Shown here: piece by piece, positions 37,048 through 49,636 of the stretch | Position numbering within the stretch: position 1 is the first letter of the stretch | How the letters are laid out: each line of letters starts with the position of its first letter | From: Neckera pumila | Taxonomy: Eukaryota; Streptophyta; Bryopsida; Hypnales; Neckeraceae | NCBI GenBank assembly: GCA_963969595.1 | Contig: OZ018415.1 | Location: forward strand, 19,654,001-19,718,000 | DNA length: 64,000 bases | Direction of reading: 5' to 3' | The notes under the pieces: generated by a model | Seen by the model: only the letters and a program-made list of their open reading frames with translations | The model's database searches: none | Told to the model about the DNA's origin: nothing | Program-made: the position numbers and the translations under genes

Positions 37048-38866
37048 TTAACCCCTAAAGGACCAAAAGGACCAAGGCCTTTTTTCTACTAAAAAACACT
37101 TTAAATTGCCATTTCTGTAGTGAAGAGAATTTTTTTTTTGAAAAGTGTTTTTTTCACATCTAACCGCAGGATCTTATACCTAACTAGTATAAAAATGTGT
37201 GGAGTTTTTTTAGAAATTTCACCAGATATCTACATTTAAAGTGAAAAAACAAGTTTTTTGACACATTGCGGGATGAGATTATTAGACTTTGAACCTTATT
37301 AACCCCTAAAGGACCATTGTCCCTTCAAGGGACAAATGGGACTTTGAGTAGGTACCTACGCGCTGAATTTTTGTCTTAATTTTTTGAAGCTTTTTTTGGA
37401 ACATAGAAAAATTGATAAGCTTAGGGGGAATATAGTTTTTTCTTCAATTGGTGTCCAGGAACAAAAGTTATGCCCAGATAAGCTCAAAACAGGGAGAAGG
37501 GGCAGCAAAAAAATTTTGCAAAAAATTTAGTTAAATTTTTTTTTTTCCTTATAGATTATATTTTTGCGTATTTGGGAAGCTTTGATTTATTTCATTTGGA
37601 TTTTTTATGAGAAAGTTATGGACAGTCTTGTTTTTTGGGCAATTAGAGCATCTTTTTAAAAAAAATAACTTATAGGATTCATTTCGGAAAGCAATTTTTC
37701 CAGTTTTTCAAAAAAAAAGGTTCCACATAGTTTAGTTTTTGTGCTAGAACAATCTTACAATTGGAGTTAGTGCATTTTAATTCCATCTAAAAGATATTAA
37801 TATTTTAGATTTTCCTTCTATCTTGTACCTACTTCTACTTAACCATTATTTTATGAATGAAATTAAGTTTTTTTGAATTTCTTTTTTTTTCCTAGACTCT
37901 CAACTCAATTATTTACGAGGAAGATTTAAGGCTCAAAGCTTTGTAGTGCAAAAAATTTAAGTTAAAAATGTTCAAAGTCAAAAAATCTAGTCTCGCAATG
38001 TGCTGAAGAACTTGTTTTTTTCACTTCAAACATAGATATCTTGCAATCTATGAGGTCAAAAATTTTGAATTTTTTTCCACACATTCTCATACTAGTTAAA
38101 TATAAGATCATACAATTAGGTGTGCAAAAAAAAATTAATTTTAAAATTTTTTACTCTTTGCTCTAAAAATGGCAATATTGAGAGTTTTTTGGCAGAAAAA
38201 AGGCCTTGGTCCTTTAGGGGTTAACTTTTATTTTTTGCACTACAAAGTTTTGAGCTTCATGGTGGAGAATTGCACTGAGAATCTAGGAAAAAAAGTTTCA
38301 AAAAAATTGAATTTTTATTCTTAAAAAAATTGTTAAGTAGAACTAGATACAAGATAGAATGAAAAACTAAATTATTCATATCTCTAAGATGGAATTAAAA
38401 TGCACTAATCCCAATGGTGAGATTGTTTTAGTAAGCAAACTAAACTATGTGGAATAATTTTTTGAATTGTAAAACTTGCAATCAGAAATGAATCTTATAA
38501 GTTTATTTTTCAAAAAGATGTTTAAATTGCCCAAAAAACAAGATTGTCCATAATTTTCTCATAACAAATCCAAATGGAATGAATCAAAGCTTCCCATGTA
38601 GACAAAAATATAATCTATGAGAAAAAAAAAATTTAATTCAAATTTTTGAATTTTTTTTGTTGCCCTATCTCCCATGTTTTGAGCTTATTTGGGCATAACT
38701 TTAGTTCCCTGACACCATTTGAAAATAAAACAAAAATCCCACAAAGCAAATCAATTTTTCTATCTCCAAAAAGAGTTTCAAAAAATGAGGACAAACTTAG
38801 AGACCATAAATACCTACCTGAAATCCCATTTGTCCCCCAAATAGACAATGGTGCTTTAGAAGTTAA
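37048..38866. mobile_element. piggyBac-like TTAA element (arm B ortholog of 13106-14013), interrupted
   Basis: Outer TTAA at 37048-37051 and 38863-38866. The orientation is opposite to the nested copy: the left end CCCCTAAAGGACCAAAAGGA leads to GGCCTTTTTTCTAC. Removing the nested element leaves about 890 bp, matching arm A. Confidence 0.85.
37299..38224. mobile_element. piggyBac-like TTAA element nested in an older copy
   Basis: TTAA at 37299-37302 and 38221-38224; body 918 bp, from CCCCTAAAGGACCATTGTCC to GGTCCTTTAGGGG. The arm A element at about 13365 reads TTCTTAACTTTAC, i.e. the empty TTAA. A family member has thus inserted into another member after the segmental duplication. Confidence 0.93.
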
Positions 38867-39140
38867 AATGTCCTCGGAACAACAATTGGAGACGGTACTT
38901 GAAACTATGAGTCCGTCAAATACTTAAAACTCAAATAACCAACAATGCTAATATAGCATCATGTTGGATACAGTAAAATCATGCTCAGCTCACACTAATT
39001 TCAATAGATCACAAATAGAGTGAAATGGTTAATACATACCGCACGCCCAACAAAAATAAAACAGCTATGTACTAGTTTCAAAAGTAAATGAATAATCACA
39101 CATAAACCTCACCATTTTCCAGTTACGCACATAAATACTC

Positions 39141-39392
39141 TATACAAAATAGTGAAATTGGGTTTTCTTGTCAATTAGGTTGCCTTACCTGATAAATTAC
39201 CTCATGGATCAATGCTTGTTCTACATAGAGGCGCATGCCACTCTCTGAACCAAGCCTTGAACTAGTGCACAAATCTATGTCATACACATGGCTTTAAAAT
39301 GACTGCATCATTGTACAATAGCAATGAATATTTCTGTAGTGTGGACAGTCCAGAAATTAGAGTGGGACAACCCAATTTCACTATTTTGTGTA
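39141..39392. mobile_element. TA-flanked MITE (Tc1/mariner-type) with an empty site in arm A
   Basis: The body 39143-39390 has inverted ends: CAAAATAGTGAAATTGGGTT on the left against AACCCAATTTCACTATTTTG on the right. TA flanks both sides. Arm A reads ACTCTACTAAACG at about 14742, consistent with one unoccupied TA. The 248-bp interior is non-coding. Confidence 0.82.
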
Positions 39393-40157
39393 CTAAATGT
39401 ACTTAGCAACTTCCATGCATTTGCACCTGCCCGCAAATTGAAATTGAGTGGCTGGGAGTTTATATATGTAAAAATGTCCAGTTTCAGATCACCACCATTG
39501 CAAGATTGTCGTGCACAATGCTCTAAATCTAAGGTAGGAGATCCAAACTTTACTCCCATACACGGCAAAAATTTTGCACTCAAAAAATCTATGCTGTAAA
39601 TATGCATAATTGCTTAAGTGATTGGCAATGGGTCGGTTACCTTAGTATTTAGGCTCACACTCAATTCCGTTTATCAAAAATTAATAAAGTGACTATGATA
39701 AGAAATTAAAGTCCCACGCACGAAATCAGACACGTACCACTGTACTGCCCACAGGTTGCAAATGAGTCGCTGGGACTCGAGTTTCAGATCGCCACATTCT
39801 GAGATATGAAACTGGAACCACCGGGACTGACATAACAGACAGGTGACTGGAAAAAGTGACAAGTTCTTTAAAATCTTGCCACTTAACGGATGTGACACTA
39901 ATCTAAGGACGTGTTTCAAAGCGCCAAAATTGAGAGATTGACTTGCACAATGCTCGAAAACTAGGGGGACAGTCGATCTGGAACCACAGATCTATATCAG
40001 GTCGGTAATTCTAGACATTCGTTTTTGAAAAGAAGCCAGATTCTTGAAAAGTTTCCAGTTAACGAACTTGACGTTCAATCTATAAAACTAACTAGATCCA
40101 ATATTTGATCCACAACATAAGTATCAAGAACATCAAATCAGCAGTTGGCTGAAACAC
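39393..40157. other. Non-coding part of arm B
   Basis: Corresponds to arm A 14745-14900 followed directly by 17470-17925. The intervening 2.5 kb of arm A is absent. TATA-like CTATAAAAC at about 40079. Confidence 0.5.
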
Positions 40158-40983
40158 TCACAAAACAAGGTGCGGACACCACGCCACCACTGGAACGCAG
40201 TAGCAGAAGTCAAATCCTTTCGGTATATAGAAATAAGTTGAAGTCCAAGTGTGGAGGAGACAAGTTTGCTGTTGGTGCTGCTTACTCCCAGTCTGGGTCA
40301 AAGGCGGAATCACTGCGACAAATATGAGGACCTTCACAGTAGAACACACTTCTTAGACGCGAGAAATAACCAACTTCCACATCTGCAAATTTCCACATGT
40401 TCTAGCACTGACCCAATTTCGTCTGGACACAAAGGTACAAACACCGTGAGATGTATCTGTCTGCATTCTGCAAGTAAAACTAACTACCAAGCCTCGCTCT
40501 ACAACCTGAATACACACACGATCTGCAGGCCCAGAACGTCACTACGAGGGAGGGCTGAAATTTGCGTACTCAAAGCTTGGTGTGCGCTAGAGAGGAAAGG
40601 ATTGCTGGGATAATATTGGAGAGCTCCTCGGCATTACAACTGCAAAGCCAAAGTCACAAGAGGACTAACTCCGTGAGCAGCAGTACGTGAGCAGCTTGGC
40701 TATCTCTCGCCCGGAGGTCCGGACAGCGTCATATAAGTTATTACGGATTATTATTTTGTGGATTCCTGAAGGCTGGTCTGCCACACATCCAGTCCGCGAG
40801 CTAGATCTGTGCGCAAGTTGCGACTTCATGATTCGATTAGAAACTCCGACAACTGAAATAAAAACACTAAAAGATGCCTTGCAGCTGACATCAAGACTGG
40901 TGGATGAGATAGTCACGTCTCCTTGCTGGTAGGACTTGGTCATGGATCTCACGCCCTGTGCGGTACAGGGGTAAAAAAGAAGA
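40158..40983 (+). other. Conserved duplicated locus of unresolved coding status (arm B)
   Basis: Counterpart of 17926-18755. The 120-codon plus-strand frame is at 40251-40613. The downstream frame 40687-40932 reads LAISRPEVRTASYKLLRI, then CASCDFMIRLETPTTEI and LKDALQLTSRLVDEIVTSPC before its stop. Because that frame is open here and broken in A by one base, B may be the better preserved copy. A further frame (40145-40327) reads MAETLTKQGADTTPPLER, faintly like the end of a Copia polyprotein, but this is too short to assign. No family recognised. Confidence 0.4.
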
Positions 40984-42717
40984 TTTGTGATGCCTACAGT
41001 AAAACTTCTCTAAAGCAATGACTTCTCTAAAGAGATGAGCATTGAATGCCTGGTCCCGCACTTGACCCAATCCAAGAATAACACATAAGAGATTTTTATT
41101 GATTTTTCTTGAGCCTACATAGGGACTTGAGCTTGGTTCCGAGGCTATCACTTTACAAAAGTTCTACTATATTTGTCTACTCTATGAGTTATGAATGTAA
41201 TGTGTGCCATTTAGTTTTCTTTGCGTAATGTAGAATGTTGTTGACTGTTTTTGTTTTGCTCAATTAACATCCAATTCTTACACAATCCCAATCAAGCATA
41301 CCAAATTTCAATTTCAAAAAATCAAAATTTTGTTTTTGGTAAAATAATTGTTTCATTTCATTTTTCATGATTTTACATGATAAGTTGTTGAAAACATTGG
41401 TGATGAATTTTTTTTAATTTGATTGCGGAGGTATGGTATGTATGAAGAATCCATACCCACATCCTTTTTTCAACAAACATCTCCAAAAATGTTTCACAAT
41501 TTCTTCTATAGAGATTTCAATGTTGGCATGACGATGCCAAATTTTAAAAAACAGATGTATTTTTATTTAACTAGATTTTAGCAAATTAATTGTATCATCA
41601 TGCTCAAATGTAAAAAATTAGGTACAATATTAGGGCAAGTAGCAAAATCTAATAAAAATAAAAATACATCTATTTCCAAAATTTGGGCATTTTCATGCCA
41701 ACATTGAAATTTCTATGAAAGGAATTGTGAAACAAAAATGCTTATTGAATTTATAAACGAGTTGTGTTGTAGGCACCTATTTATAATCTTAGGTCTTCCA
41801 TAAACTGTTCACTTGCAACTTCTAAAGAAAAATGGGGAAAGCAAGGAGAATGATTAGCTCTTGTAATAAATAATTTATTTTTTTCAATCCATTTAATGAC
41901 TATAGAAGACCACTTCATGTCCATTTTAGAGCTAATGATAAGGGTGGTTTTTAATGTCCGAGCGGATTTTGAGCCTCCTATCTTACAACATGAAATTGAG
42001 CATGGAATTGTAAGTTTTAAGAAAACACTTAATTTATTGTCTATAGTTGCCAATTATTTTTTCCTTTTAAACGCCAAATTGGTTTTCAATTTCACTAACC
42101 ACAAATAGATGTGCAACATAGCATTCAATAGCATGCCTTGTCATTTCCTTGGCTCTACATTAGATGGTGCAAAATATTCCACATCCAACAATACTTCATT
42201 AGTAATTGACTGGATAGTTGGAGGCTCAATGTCATGAAGAGGGTACATGAAGGAAAGGCAATGAACATAAAGGCTATTGAATGTTATGCAATTTGAAATA
42301 GAAGTGCAAAAGTCTTGGGAGTGCTAGCATGTGAGCATAGAATCTATAAGACCAAGCCTAGGAATCTATATTATAGACACCTTCTATAGTTACAGATGTG
42401 TACGTTATAGACACCTATATTATAGACTTTTCCTATGTTATAGTATGCGTGGTATAGGTATGTATATTATAAACAAATTCAATTGATTGTAGGTACATAT
42501 CTACAACTAGTTTCAAGGCTTGTAGGCTCACGGCTCTGCGCTAGCATTGTTGCAATAGCCTTAGCATTGATAAAACATAAAAATGTAAACTCAATGGCTT
42601 TTGTCTTAATACTTCATATGTGTAAACATGTAGTGCAAAATAGAATTTACGGTCCAATATTAATCTAATATTAGTACCCACATCCGAGCCCATAGCTTTG
42701 TCCAATTGGAATTGCCC
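40984..42717. other. Intergenic right of arm B
   Basis: AT-rich. Contains the foldback at 41484-41740 and, at 42366-42475, a cluster of TATTATAGACACCT-like words. No gene is seen. Confidence 0.4.
41484..41740. repeat. Long foldback (hairpin) repeat
   Basis: The left arm (AAAAATGTTTCACAATTTCT ... TTGGCATGACGATGCCAAAT ... ACAGATGTATTTTTATTTAA) is repeated inverted on the right (TACATCTATTTCCAAAATTT ... CATGCCAACATTGAAATTTC ... AATTGTGAAACAAAAATG). Arms are about 110-120 bp each with a short loop, so a transcript would fold on itself. Probably a degraded MITE. Confidence 0.7.
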
Positions 42718-43652
42718 TTAACCCCTAAAGGACCAAACGGCATTTTTTTGGCAACATAGCAATTTTGGGCAGCTCACTACAAACGGACATTTCATTTTTT
42801 TTCTTTGATAATTTCACACAACGTGTGCCCAAGGAGTACCTTTAAAGTCCAACAATTTTCAAAACTTTTGACTACATGGTTAAAAAGTTATTGGATGATG
42901 TGTCATTTTCAATGGTTGGTGGGCAGCTCCAAAAATTTCTGAAAAATCACTTTAAAAAAAACAAAAAAAATTGAAATTGGTTTTCTAGATTTATATTTAT
43001 GTGGAAAGATTTGGATTATTCCATTTTGATTTATGAGATGAGAATTATGAGGTGTTCTAGTTTGTGGGCAGTTATAGATTCCCTACACTAAAATAAACTT
43101 TGAAGTCCTTTATTTAACTCAATTTGCTATATTTTTTGAAAAAAATAAGAGCGTAGGATGTATATTGATTATTACAACACTTCAAACATTAGAATTGACA
43201 TTTTTCAATTCCATTATTAAATTTTTAACAATTTAGTATTTTGAATCATTCTCTATTTCTTTCTACAACCTATTTTTTCCCTATATATTGTACAATTTCA
43301 AATGATCTGAAAATTATCAAGCATGTAGACAACTTGCTTTCAAAAATGAATGCAAGGAGTAACCACCATTTTGGACATTTTTTTATTTAAATGTGACCTT
43401 GTGAAGTGCAGCTGCCCGATTTTTTGCAGTGTCAAAAAAATGATTTTTGTCAATTCAAATGCTTATATCTTGCAATCTACAAGGTGGAAAATTCTGAAAT
43501 TTTTTCTACATTTTTTCAAACAAGTTTACTACAAGATTCTACTGTTATATATGTCCAAAAATGGTTTTTTTCTAAAATTTGGTACTTGTACTAGAAATGG
43601 CAATTTTGAAGCGTTTTTGTTGAAAACATAGTCTCTGACCTTTAGGGATTAA
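42718..43652. mobile_element. piggyBac-like TTAA element (diverged subfamily)
   Basis: TTAA at 42718-42721 and 43649-43652 flanks a 927-bp body. It starts CCCCTAAAGGACCAAACGGC and ends TCTCTGACCTTTAGGGA. Interior ATCTTGCAATCTACAAGGTG and ACAAGATTCTACTGTTATAT match the family layout. An inverted copy lies 400 bp to the right. Confidence 0.88.
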
Positions 43653-44049
43653 ATACAACTTTCATGATTACATTCAATTCAAAAGATGGATAGAAATATG
43701 GTATAGCTCTTTATTTGTTGTAATAAATACATTTTTAAGCCCCTTTTTGAAATTCTGGACGGGCCGGCTCTTTGAGAATTCAAAAACTTTCTACTATTGG
43801 GGTTTAGAAAATGTTTAGGAAAACTTCTCCAATATTCAACTACATGTGAACTTTGTTGGTATCATTCTCTTTGTCTTCACAAGATGCACCTATCAATTTA
43901 AATTTTGGATTTTGAATATCAATTTGTAGTTTTTGCATTAGAAAATTAGATGAAAGTTTTGGATAGTAGCTTTGAGGTTGTCCATGGTCTAGAAGAGGGC
44001 GGAAGCTCATCATTGATTGGTCATTTGAAGAAGTTGTTTGATTAGTCAT
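43653..44049. other. Spacer between inverted TTAA elements
   Basis: About 400 bp, no gene recognised. Confidence 0.5.
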
Positions 44050-45373
44050 TTAAACACCTAAACGTATTTGACATATTTTCACCAAAAATGCTCCAAAATT
44101 GTCATTTCTAATACAAGCACCAAATTTTATCAAAAGAAAAATTTGGACACATGTAACCATAGGATCTTGTATAAATTGGTTTGAAAAGATGTGGAAAATT
44201 TTCAGAAATTTCCTCCATGTAGATTGTAAGATTGTAAGGTACTAGCTTTTGAATTGACAAAAATCTTTTTTTCAGCCATGCAAAAATCTGGGTAGCTGCT
44301 CTTCACAAGGTCACATTTGTATTAAAAAATGTCCCAAATGGTAGTTGTTTATTGGATTCATTCTTTAAATCAAGTTGGCTAATTGCTTAAAAAGTTTAAT
44401 ATCAAATGGAATTGTACAACATATAGGAAAAAAATAGTAAGTAGAAAAACATAGAGAATGACTCAAAATATTAAATTGTTAAGAATTTAGTTATAGAATT
44501 GAAAAATGCCTACTCTTTTTTTTTTTATAACAAATGGAAACCATTGTATTAAGGAAAAAAAGTAATCGCCAAGCCAGAGGTTGGAAAAATGAAAAGAATA
44601 AGAGCAAATGAAGAGAAGATGAGCAACAAAAAAAAACATGAGGCTAATGAACGAACAAGAGGGGGACCCTCTTTATTCCACATAACAGAGTAACCAACTC
44701 TAGTAGCAAAAACTGGGGATTGTAACCAAATACTAGAAAACTTGATCCAAATCCTATCTGATTGTTGAGGACTACGTTTAAAAGCAAGGTCCATCTTAAG
44801 AGCAATAGCCCGCCCTAAATCAAGAAGAGCACTCCATAGATTTGCATGGAGAAGGTGGTAAGCCAGCGATCCTAGGCAAAAACCATAGGATTGCACACAA
44901 TCCAACATAGCCATAAGGCAGCACCACAAACAATAGACCATAACATGTGAACTCTGTGGAACAATCTACGAGTAGGAGTCCCAAAAACACATTGGATGGC
45001 ATCCAATCTTTGATGAGGGCACAAAACTGGAGACACGCCACAAATATGATGCATCATTAGAAGTGCATAATCTGAAATTTCTTAGGATCTTGAGTAGCCG
45101 AAGAACCTATGCAAAGGAGTCTCTATGATAAGAGAATTGCAACAAACACAATTCTGCATCAATTCGTGAATTAATTTTAGCCGGCCATGAGTTAATAGCA
45201 ACAACATTATGCCAGATTGACCACATAAAGGCCGCCTCCTTTTGTGGGCCGGCTTTGATCCAAATATCTCTTCATCATGGGGCATAGGAATCCGGAAGCA
45301 AAATAGGCCATTTTGTTGTGATGGAATGCTTCAATTGAGTTGAAGTCGTAAGTAGCTTACAACCAAGAGCAGC

Positions 45374-45972
45374 TGTATATTCCCGGGGAGATCACTTAGT
45401 GTCAATTGGAACCTACGTGCGTTAAGATTTTTGACCCCCCTATCTTATGTCCTAAAATTCAAATAAAAGGAAATAAAAAAAATATAGGTAGATTTTCCTA
45501 GCTTTGAAGTTTATGTTGTGAATTATTGATATTTTTATCTGTTAAATATAATTATTTATGAATTTTTGAAGTAAAAGAATACACTGCAAAGTTGAAAATA
45601 ATTTTCATAACCCTATTTTATATAAGAAAAAATTGTCTTAAAAATAAAAAATAAATTGCTAAAAATAAATTCCTATTGAAATTTCATTTATCTTGAATAT
45701 TGATGCAATAGTCATCAAAATGCATTCACAATAAATATTTGAGTCAAAAAATATGCCATTTCAGTTCATTTTTCAACCTCTTTTAGAAATCATTTCATAT
45801 ATTATTTGAATTGGAAATTTTTGGAAATAGAAACCTATAGTCATTATTGAACAAACCTCAAAATTATAGGTTGAAATTATACTTTATGAAAAAGTATATA
45901 GGGGGTCCAAAATTCACTTTAACACACGTGGTTTCTTGTAATTACACTAAGTGATCTCCCCGGGTGTATATT
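45374..45972. mobile_element. TIR element inserted in the LINE (hAT-like, 8-bp TSD)
   Basis: The body 45382-45964 (583 bp) has 20-bp perfect inverted ends CCCGGGGAGATCACTTAGTG, extended as a weaker match to about 55 bp (including ACCCCCCTAT / ATAGGGGGT). Flanking TGTATATT occurs at 45374-45381 and 45965-45972. An 8-bp duplication suggests hAT, but one could shift the border and read 9-10 bp (Mutator). No coding capacity. Confidence 0.85.
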
Positions 45973-48900
45973 CCATAAGAGATTTGCCATTAGACCACTT
46001 CCATCGCCTTGGATCATACTGCAAGCGACGCATGGGTCTTGAGAACAAGAGCTTGGGTAGACGTCTTCTTCCTTTCATGACTCGGGTAACACAAATTCTC
46101 GGCACGATACCTCTATGGACCAAGACAGTTGTTACATGCGGAAGGAGAGATAATTGTCTAGAATGAATGCCCACACTGGCACGTGTAGAGTCACCCTTCA
46201 AGGAAATATCTTGAACTTGAGGACCGAATAACATAGGGTTGGATTCAAACACCTACCATGTGATCTCTGGAAGTGTTTCATTGGGCATGGAATAGAGGCC
46301 AATTCGTGGGCCAGTCCAATCCCTTTGAAAGCTAAACAAGATTGGTCAGTTAAAAAATGATTCTAGGTATGCGAGATTTGAGAGATTAGAAAGAACTAGT
46401 GGTGGCGCTCCATAGTAGTAGGTGGAAACTCTTTTGAGATGGTCTTCCATGTCTTGAATTCACTTGCATTGGCATTTCATAAGTCTCCAATGGTCCGCAG
46501 ACCTTTTCTAAGACTAAGACTCGTGCTTGATCAATCGAGAAATTAAAATTAGAACCTATAAAGCTCGTTGACCACCAAATACTAGTAGATAGAACCTCAG
46601 ATGCATAGTATGTAGATTGAACTAAGTCTATGTGCTTCACAAGCTTCTTCCATGCAGAGGAGATGTCATTCCATACTTTTGACCCTCTGGACACCGATGG
46701 TCTTTTTACCATAAGCCACGTAGCTGAGGAGAACCAAAACCCTGACTTTGGATGTGGTTTCATACAAAGGAGGGTCTTAGTCCAAAGATACCAGGTTCTA
46801 TGGCATACAGAATCCACTTAGCTAGTAGTGCATTGAGAGACACTTTTGGATCGAGTAGTTGGAGTCCGCCAGCTGATTTTGGTAAGCAACAATCATTGCA
46901 ATTGACCCTGGTCTGAGATAGGTTTTTGGAGCCACTCCGAAAATAGTTACGCATACTACCTCTGGTTGTCCTAATTGCTTGAATAGAACCGCACTAAATT
47001 GCCACAAAATTGTAAATTGATGAAAGAAAAATTGTGTTTACCATAATTGCTTGCCCGGCTAAAGAGAGGCATTGGGTAGTCCAATACTTCAACTTCTTGG
47101 TAATCTTTTGTTGTAGAAATAAATCCACATTTGTAGTCTCTAGTGAAACACAAAAAGGGGCTTCTAATAATTTAGACAGAGAATGAGGAGGGGCCCAACT
47201 GATCCCAAAATCATTAAGCCAATCCGGAGGGAGGATGTGTGAAAAGATATAATCTTTACTTTTGGTCCAATTGATAACCAAACTTGATGCACAGCCAAAA
47301 TAGTGAATGAGATCCATCATGTTCTTCAAAAAGGTTTCTTAGCCTAGAATAGAAATCCCATGATCATTTACATATTGAGAAAGGAATTGATGATCCTTCA
47401 ACTCTGGTAATTGGATGCCTTGTATTTTACCTAAATGCTGATCTTCATTGGCAACTATGTTAAAGGCTTCTCCAACCAATAGAAACAAGTAGGGAGCCAA
47501 AGGACACCCTTGGTGTATTCCATGTTGGATGTCAAACTTTGAGATTTTACCATTAATCAAGATAGATGCTGATGCATCCTGGAGTAACATTTGGAGTTTT
47601 GGACAATGTGGATGAAAGCATTAGGGATGCCTATCTACTTCATAACACCAAAAAGGAAGTCCCAAGAGACTGTATCATATACCTTTGTAAAGTCAAGTTT
47701 TAGGAATATAAAATCCTGATGTGAGTCTTTGGCCCATTGGACAATCTCGTACAATAATAACACATTATCCAATATGTACCTAAGCGGCAAAAAGGCAGAA
47801 TGGTCCGGACTAATGACCTCTTGAAGTAAGGTCTAAAGTCTCAATTGAAGTGTTTTTGCCAAAATCTTATATGAGACATTGAGCAGAGTAATTGGACGTC
47901 AATTGGATAGATTAGCTCAATCACCTTCTTTATAAAGAAGGGCTATTAATCCAGATGTCACCCCTACAGGGAGTCAACCTTGAACAATTGATGCTTGAAT
48001 CGTACGGGCATAACCATCACCTACTAAATCCCAACACTTGACAAAAAAAGTCAAGAGTGACTTCATCGGGGCTTGAACTGCGACTTGAAGCCATTTGTTT
48101 CATAGCCAAATGGAGTTCATCTTTTGACAGTGGAGCTTCCAATTGACTAACCATTTCTGGGTTGAATTTATTAAAGGCACATGAGAGGATGGAATCCCGG
48201 TCTTGGGCAACTTGAGGGGTTATTAGGTCTTGCAAATAGAGCTTAGAATAAAAGGTGGAGCAAATTTGATCCATGTCATCGATACCTTGCCTTGCTACTC
48301 CTTGGTGATCAAGAAGCTTGGTAATGGACAACGTTTGAGGAACCTCCTTGACAGCTTGGAAGAATTCAGCTGTGAGACAGTCACCAAATAATCTCCAACA
48401 GGTCTAGATTGCAATTTTTCCCTTCTAGTTTACGATTCTCAAAATTGGCCAGTTGAAACTTGATATATTTAACTTCATCTTGCAATTGGGATGAGTGTAG
48501 GTCTAAATTGGAGCTGCCCATTTCTTTGATCAAGCAGCTTACAAAGTGCCGCTTCTTGCTCTTTTAATTGCTTAGCCTTTCACATATAGAACTTGCGGTA
48601 ATTGCGGATAACCAACTTGTACTTCGAGAAAAAAGGAGCTTCCTGTGGTATTGCTTGTTAAGTCTCTCGAATGAGGTATGCAACTTCATCAAAGAATGTA
48701 GAGAACATTATCCATCTGCTGGGCCGTGGTGTGACAGGGGCCAGCTCAAGAACTACAGACACTAGGCTATGATCTGAGCGAGTGTGGTCTCCATGAATTT
48801 GATATTCAATTAATTTGCTACTGTTAGCAACAAGATTAAAAAAAATGTAACATCTGTCCAATCTTGCCAAGACTCTTGCTCCATCACTCTTGAGGTTGTC

Positions 48901-49429
48901 CCATGAGTATGTCATGCTTAGAGAGGTTTGTAGGCACTCTGAGACTTGAATGGTATTTTTAAGTGAGTTGAAAAGCAAACATTCAAGCGCAGGTAGAATT
49001 TTGCCAGATAAACTAGACTTGTCCATCCTATGTTCCACCATGTTGAATTCTCCTAATATAATCCACCGACAAGGCATTGGTAGTCCATTTTTCAAAGTCT
49101 CCCATAGAAGATGGCTGGATAAGGAATCACAAGGGGCATAAACATTGATAAATCCAAGGTCTCCACCTTGAATTCTAGACATAATGAGCCATTGGGCTTT
49201 ACCACCAAGTGTAGACCCTGACTGAGAGATCAAACTTGACCATCTAGGAGAAATTAAAGTAGCTAATCCCCCTTTGTCAGTTGAAGCTCCATTAATAGTA
49301 TAACCTGGTTCTACTTTTGTGAATAAAGTGGTTGCCCATTTCCATAAAATCCTTCCAATATTGGAGACTCTGGAGCCTCTGAGTTTATACTCTTGCAAGA
49401 AGAGAATGTCTACTGGATCTCTATGGATA

Positions 49430-49636
49430 CACTATAAGAAACCCGCATTTTAGGTGACGAGCCCTAATTTTTCTTGACGGATTTTAGTGGACGTTGACCC
49501 ATGTTTTTGGTCTACAAAAACATTCAGTGTAACATCAATGTTGATATAAAAACACGGGTTTGTTGCATTTGATGTCCACTAAAATTTGTCAAGAAAAATC
49601 CGGGCTTGTCATCTAAAACATGGATTTCTTAGAGTG
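49430..49636. mobile_element. Miniature CACTA element inserted in the LINE
   Basis: Left CACTATAAGAAACCCGCATT and right (inverse) CACTCTAAGAAATCCATGTT. Subterminal GACGAGCCC and TTTTCTTGACGGATTTTAGT words are repeated in inverted order. About 207 bp. Flanking triplets ATA and ATC suggest the usual 3-bp duplication with one change. It interrupts the LINE frame just ahead of the endonuclease. Confidence 0.8.

Larger units (their letters stand above)
28461..40983. repeat. Segmental duplication, arm B
   Basis: Direct-orientation counterpart of 6018-18755. B-specific insertions are the TTAA elements at 30644-31567, 35745-36588 and 37303-38220, the CATTA element at 35365-35672, and a TA-flanked element at 39143-39390. 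B lacks the arm A elements at 7249-7447, 8441-8735 and 14108-14359 and the internal duplication at 16.2-17.6 kb. Divergence is uneven: very low around 18.1-18.4/40.3-40.6 kb and higher in non-coding parts. Confidence 0.9.

Noticed and set aside
40145..40327. Resemblance of MAETLTKQGAD to the end of a Copia polyprotein
   Set aside because: Too short, with no upstream RNase H or reverse transcriptase and no LTRs nearby.
40978..41165. Possible small RNA gene suggested by the local change in composition
   Set aside because: No tRNA cloverleaf, promoter boxes or other RNA signature could be recognised.
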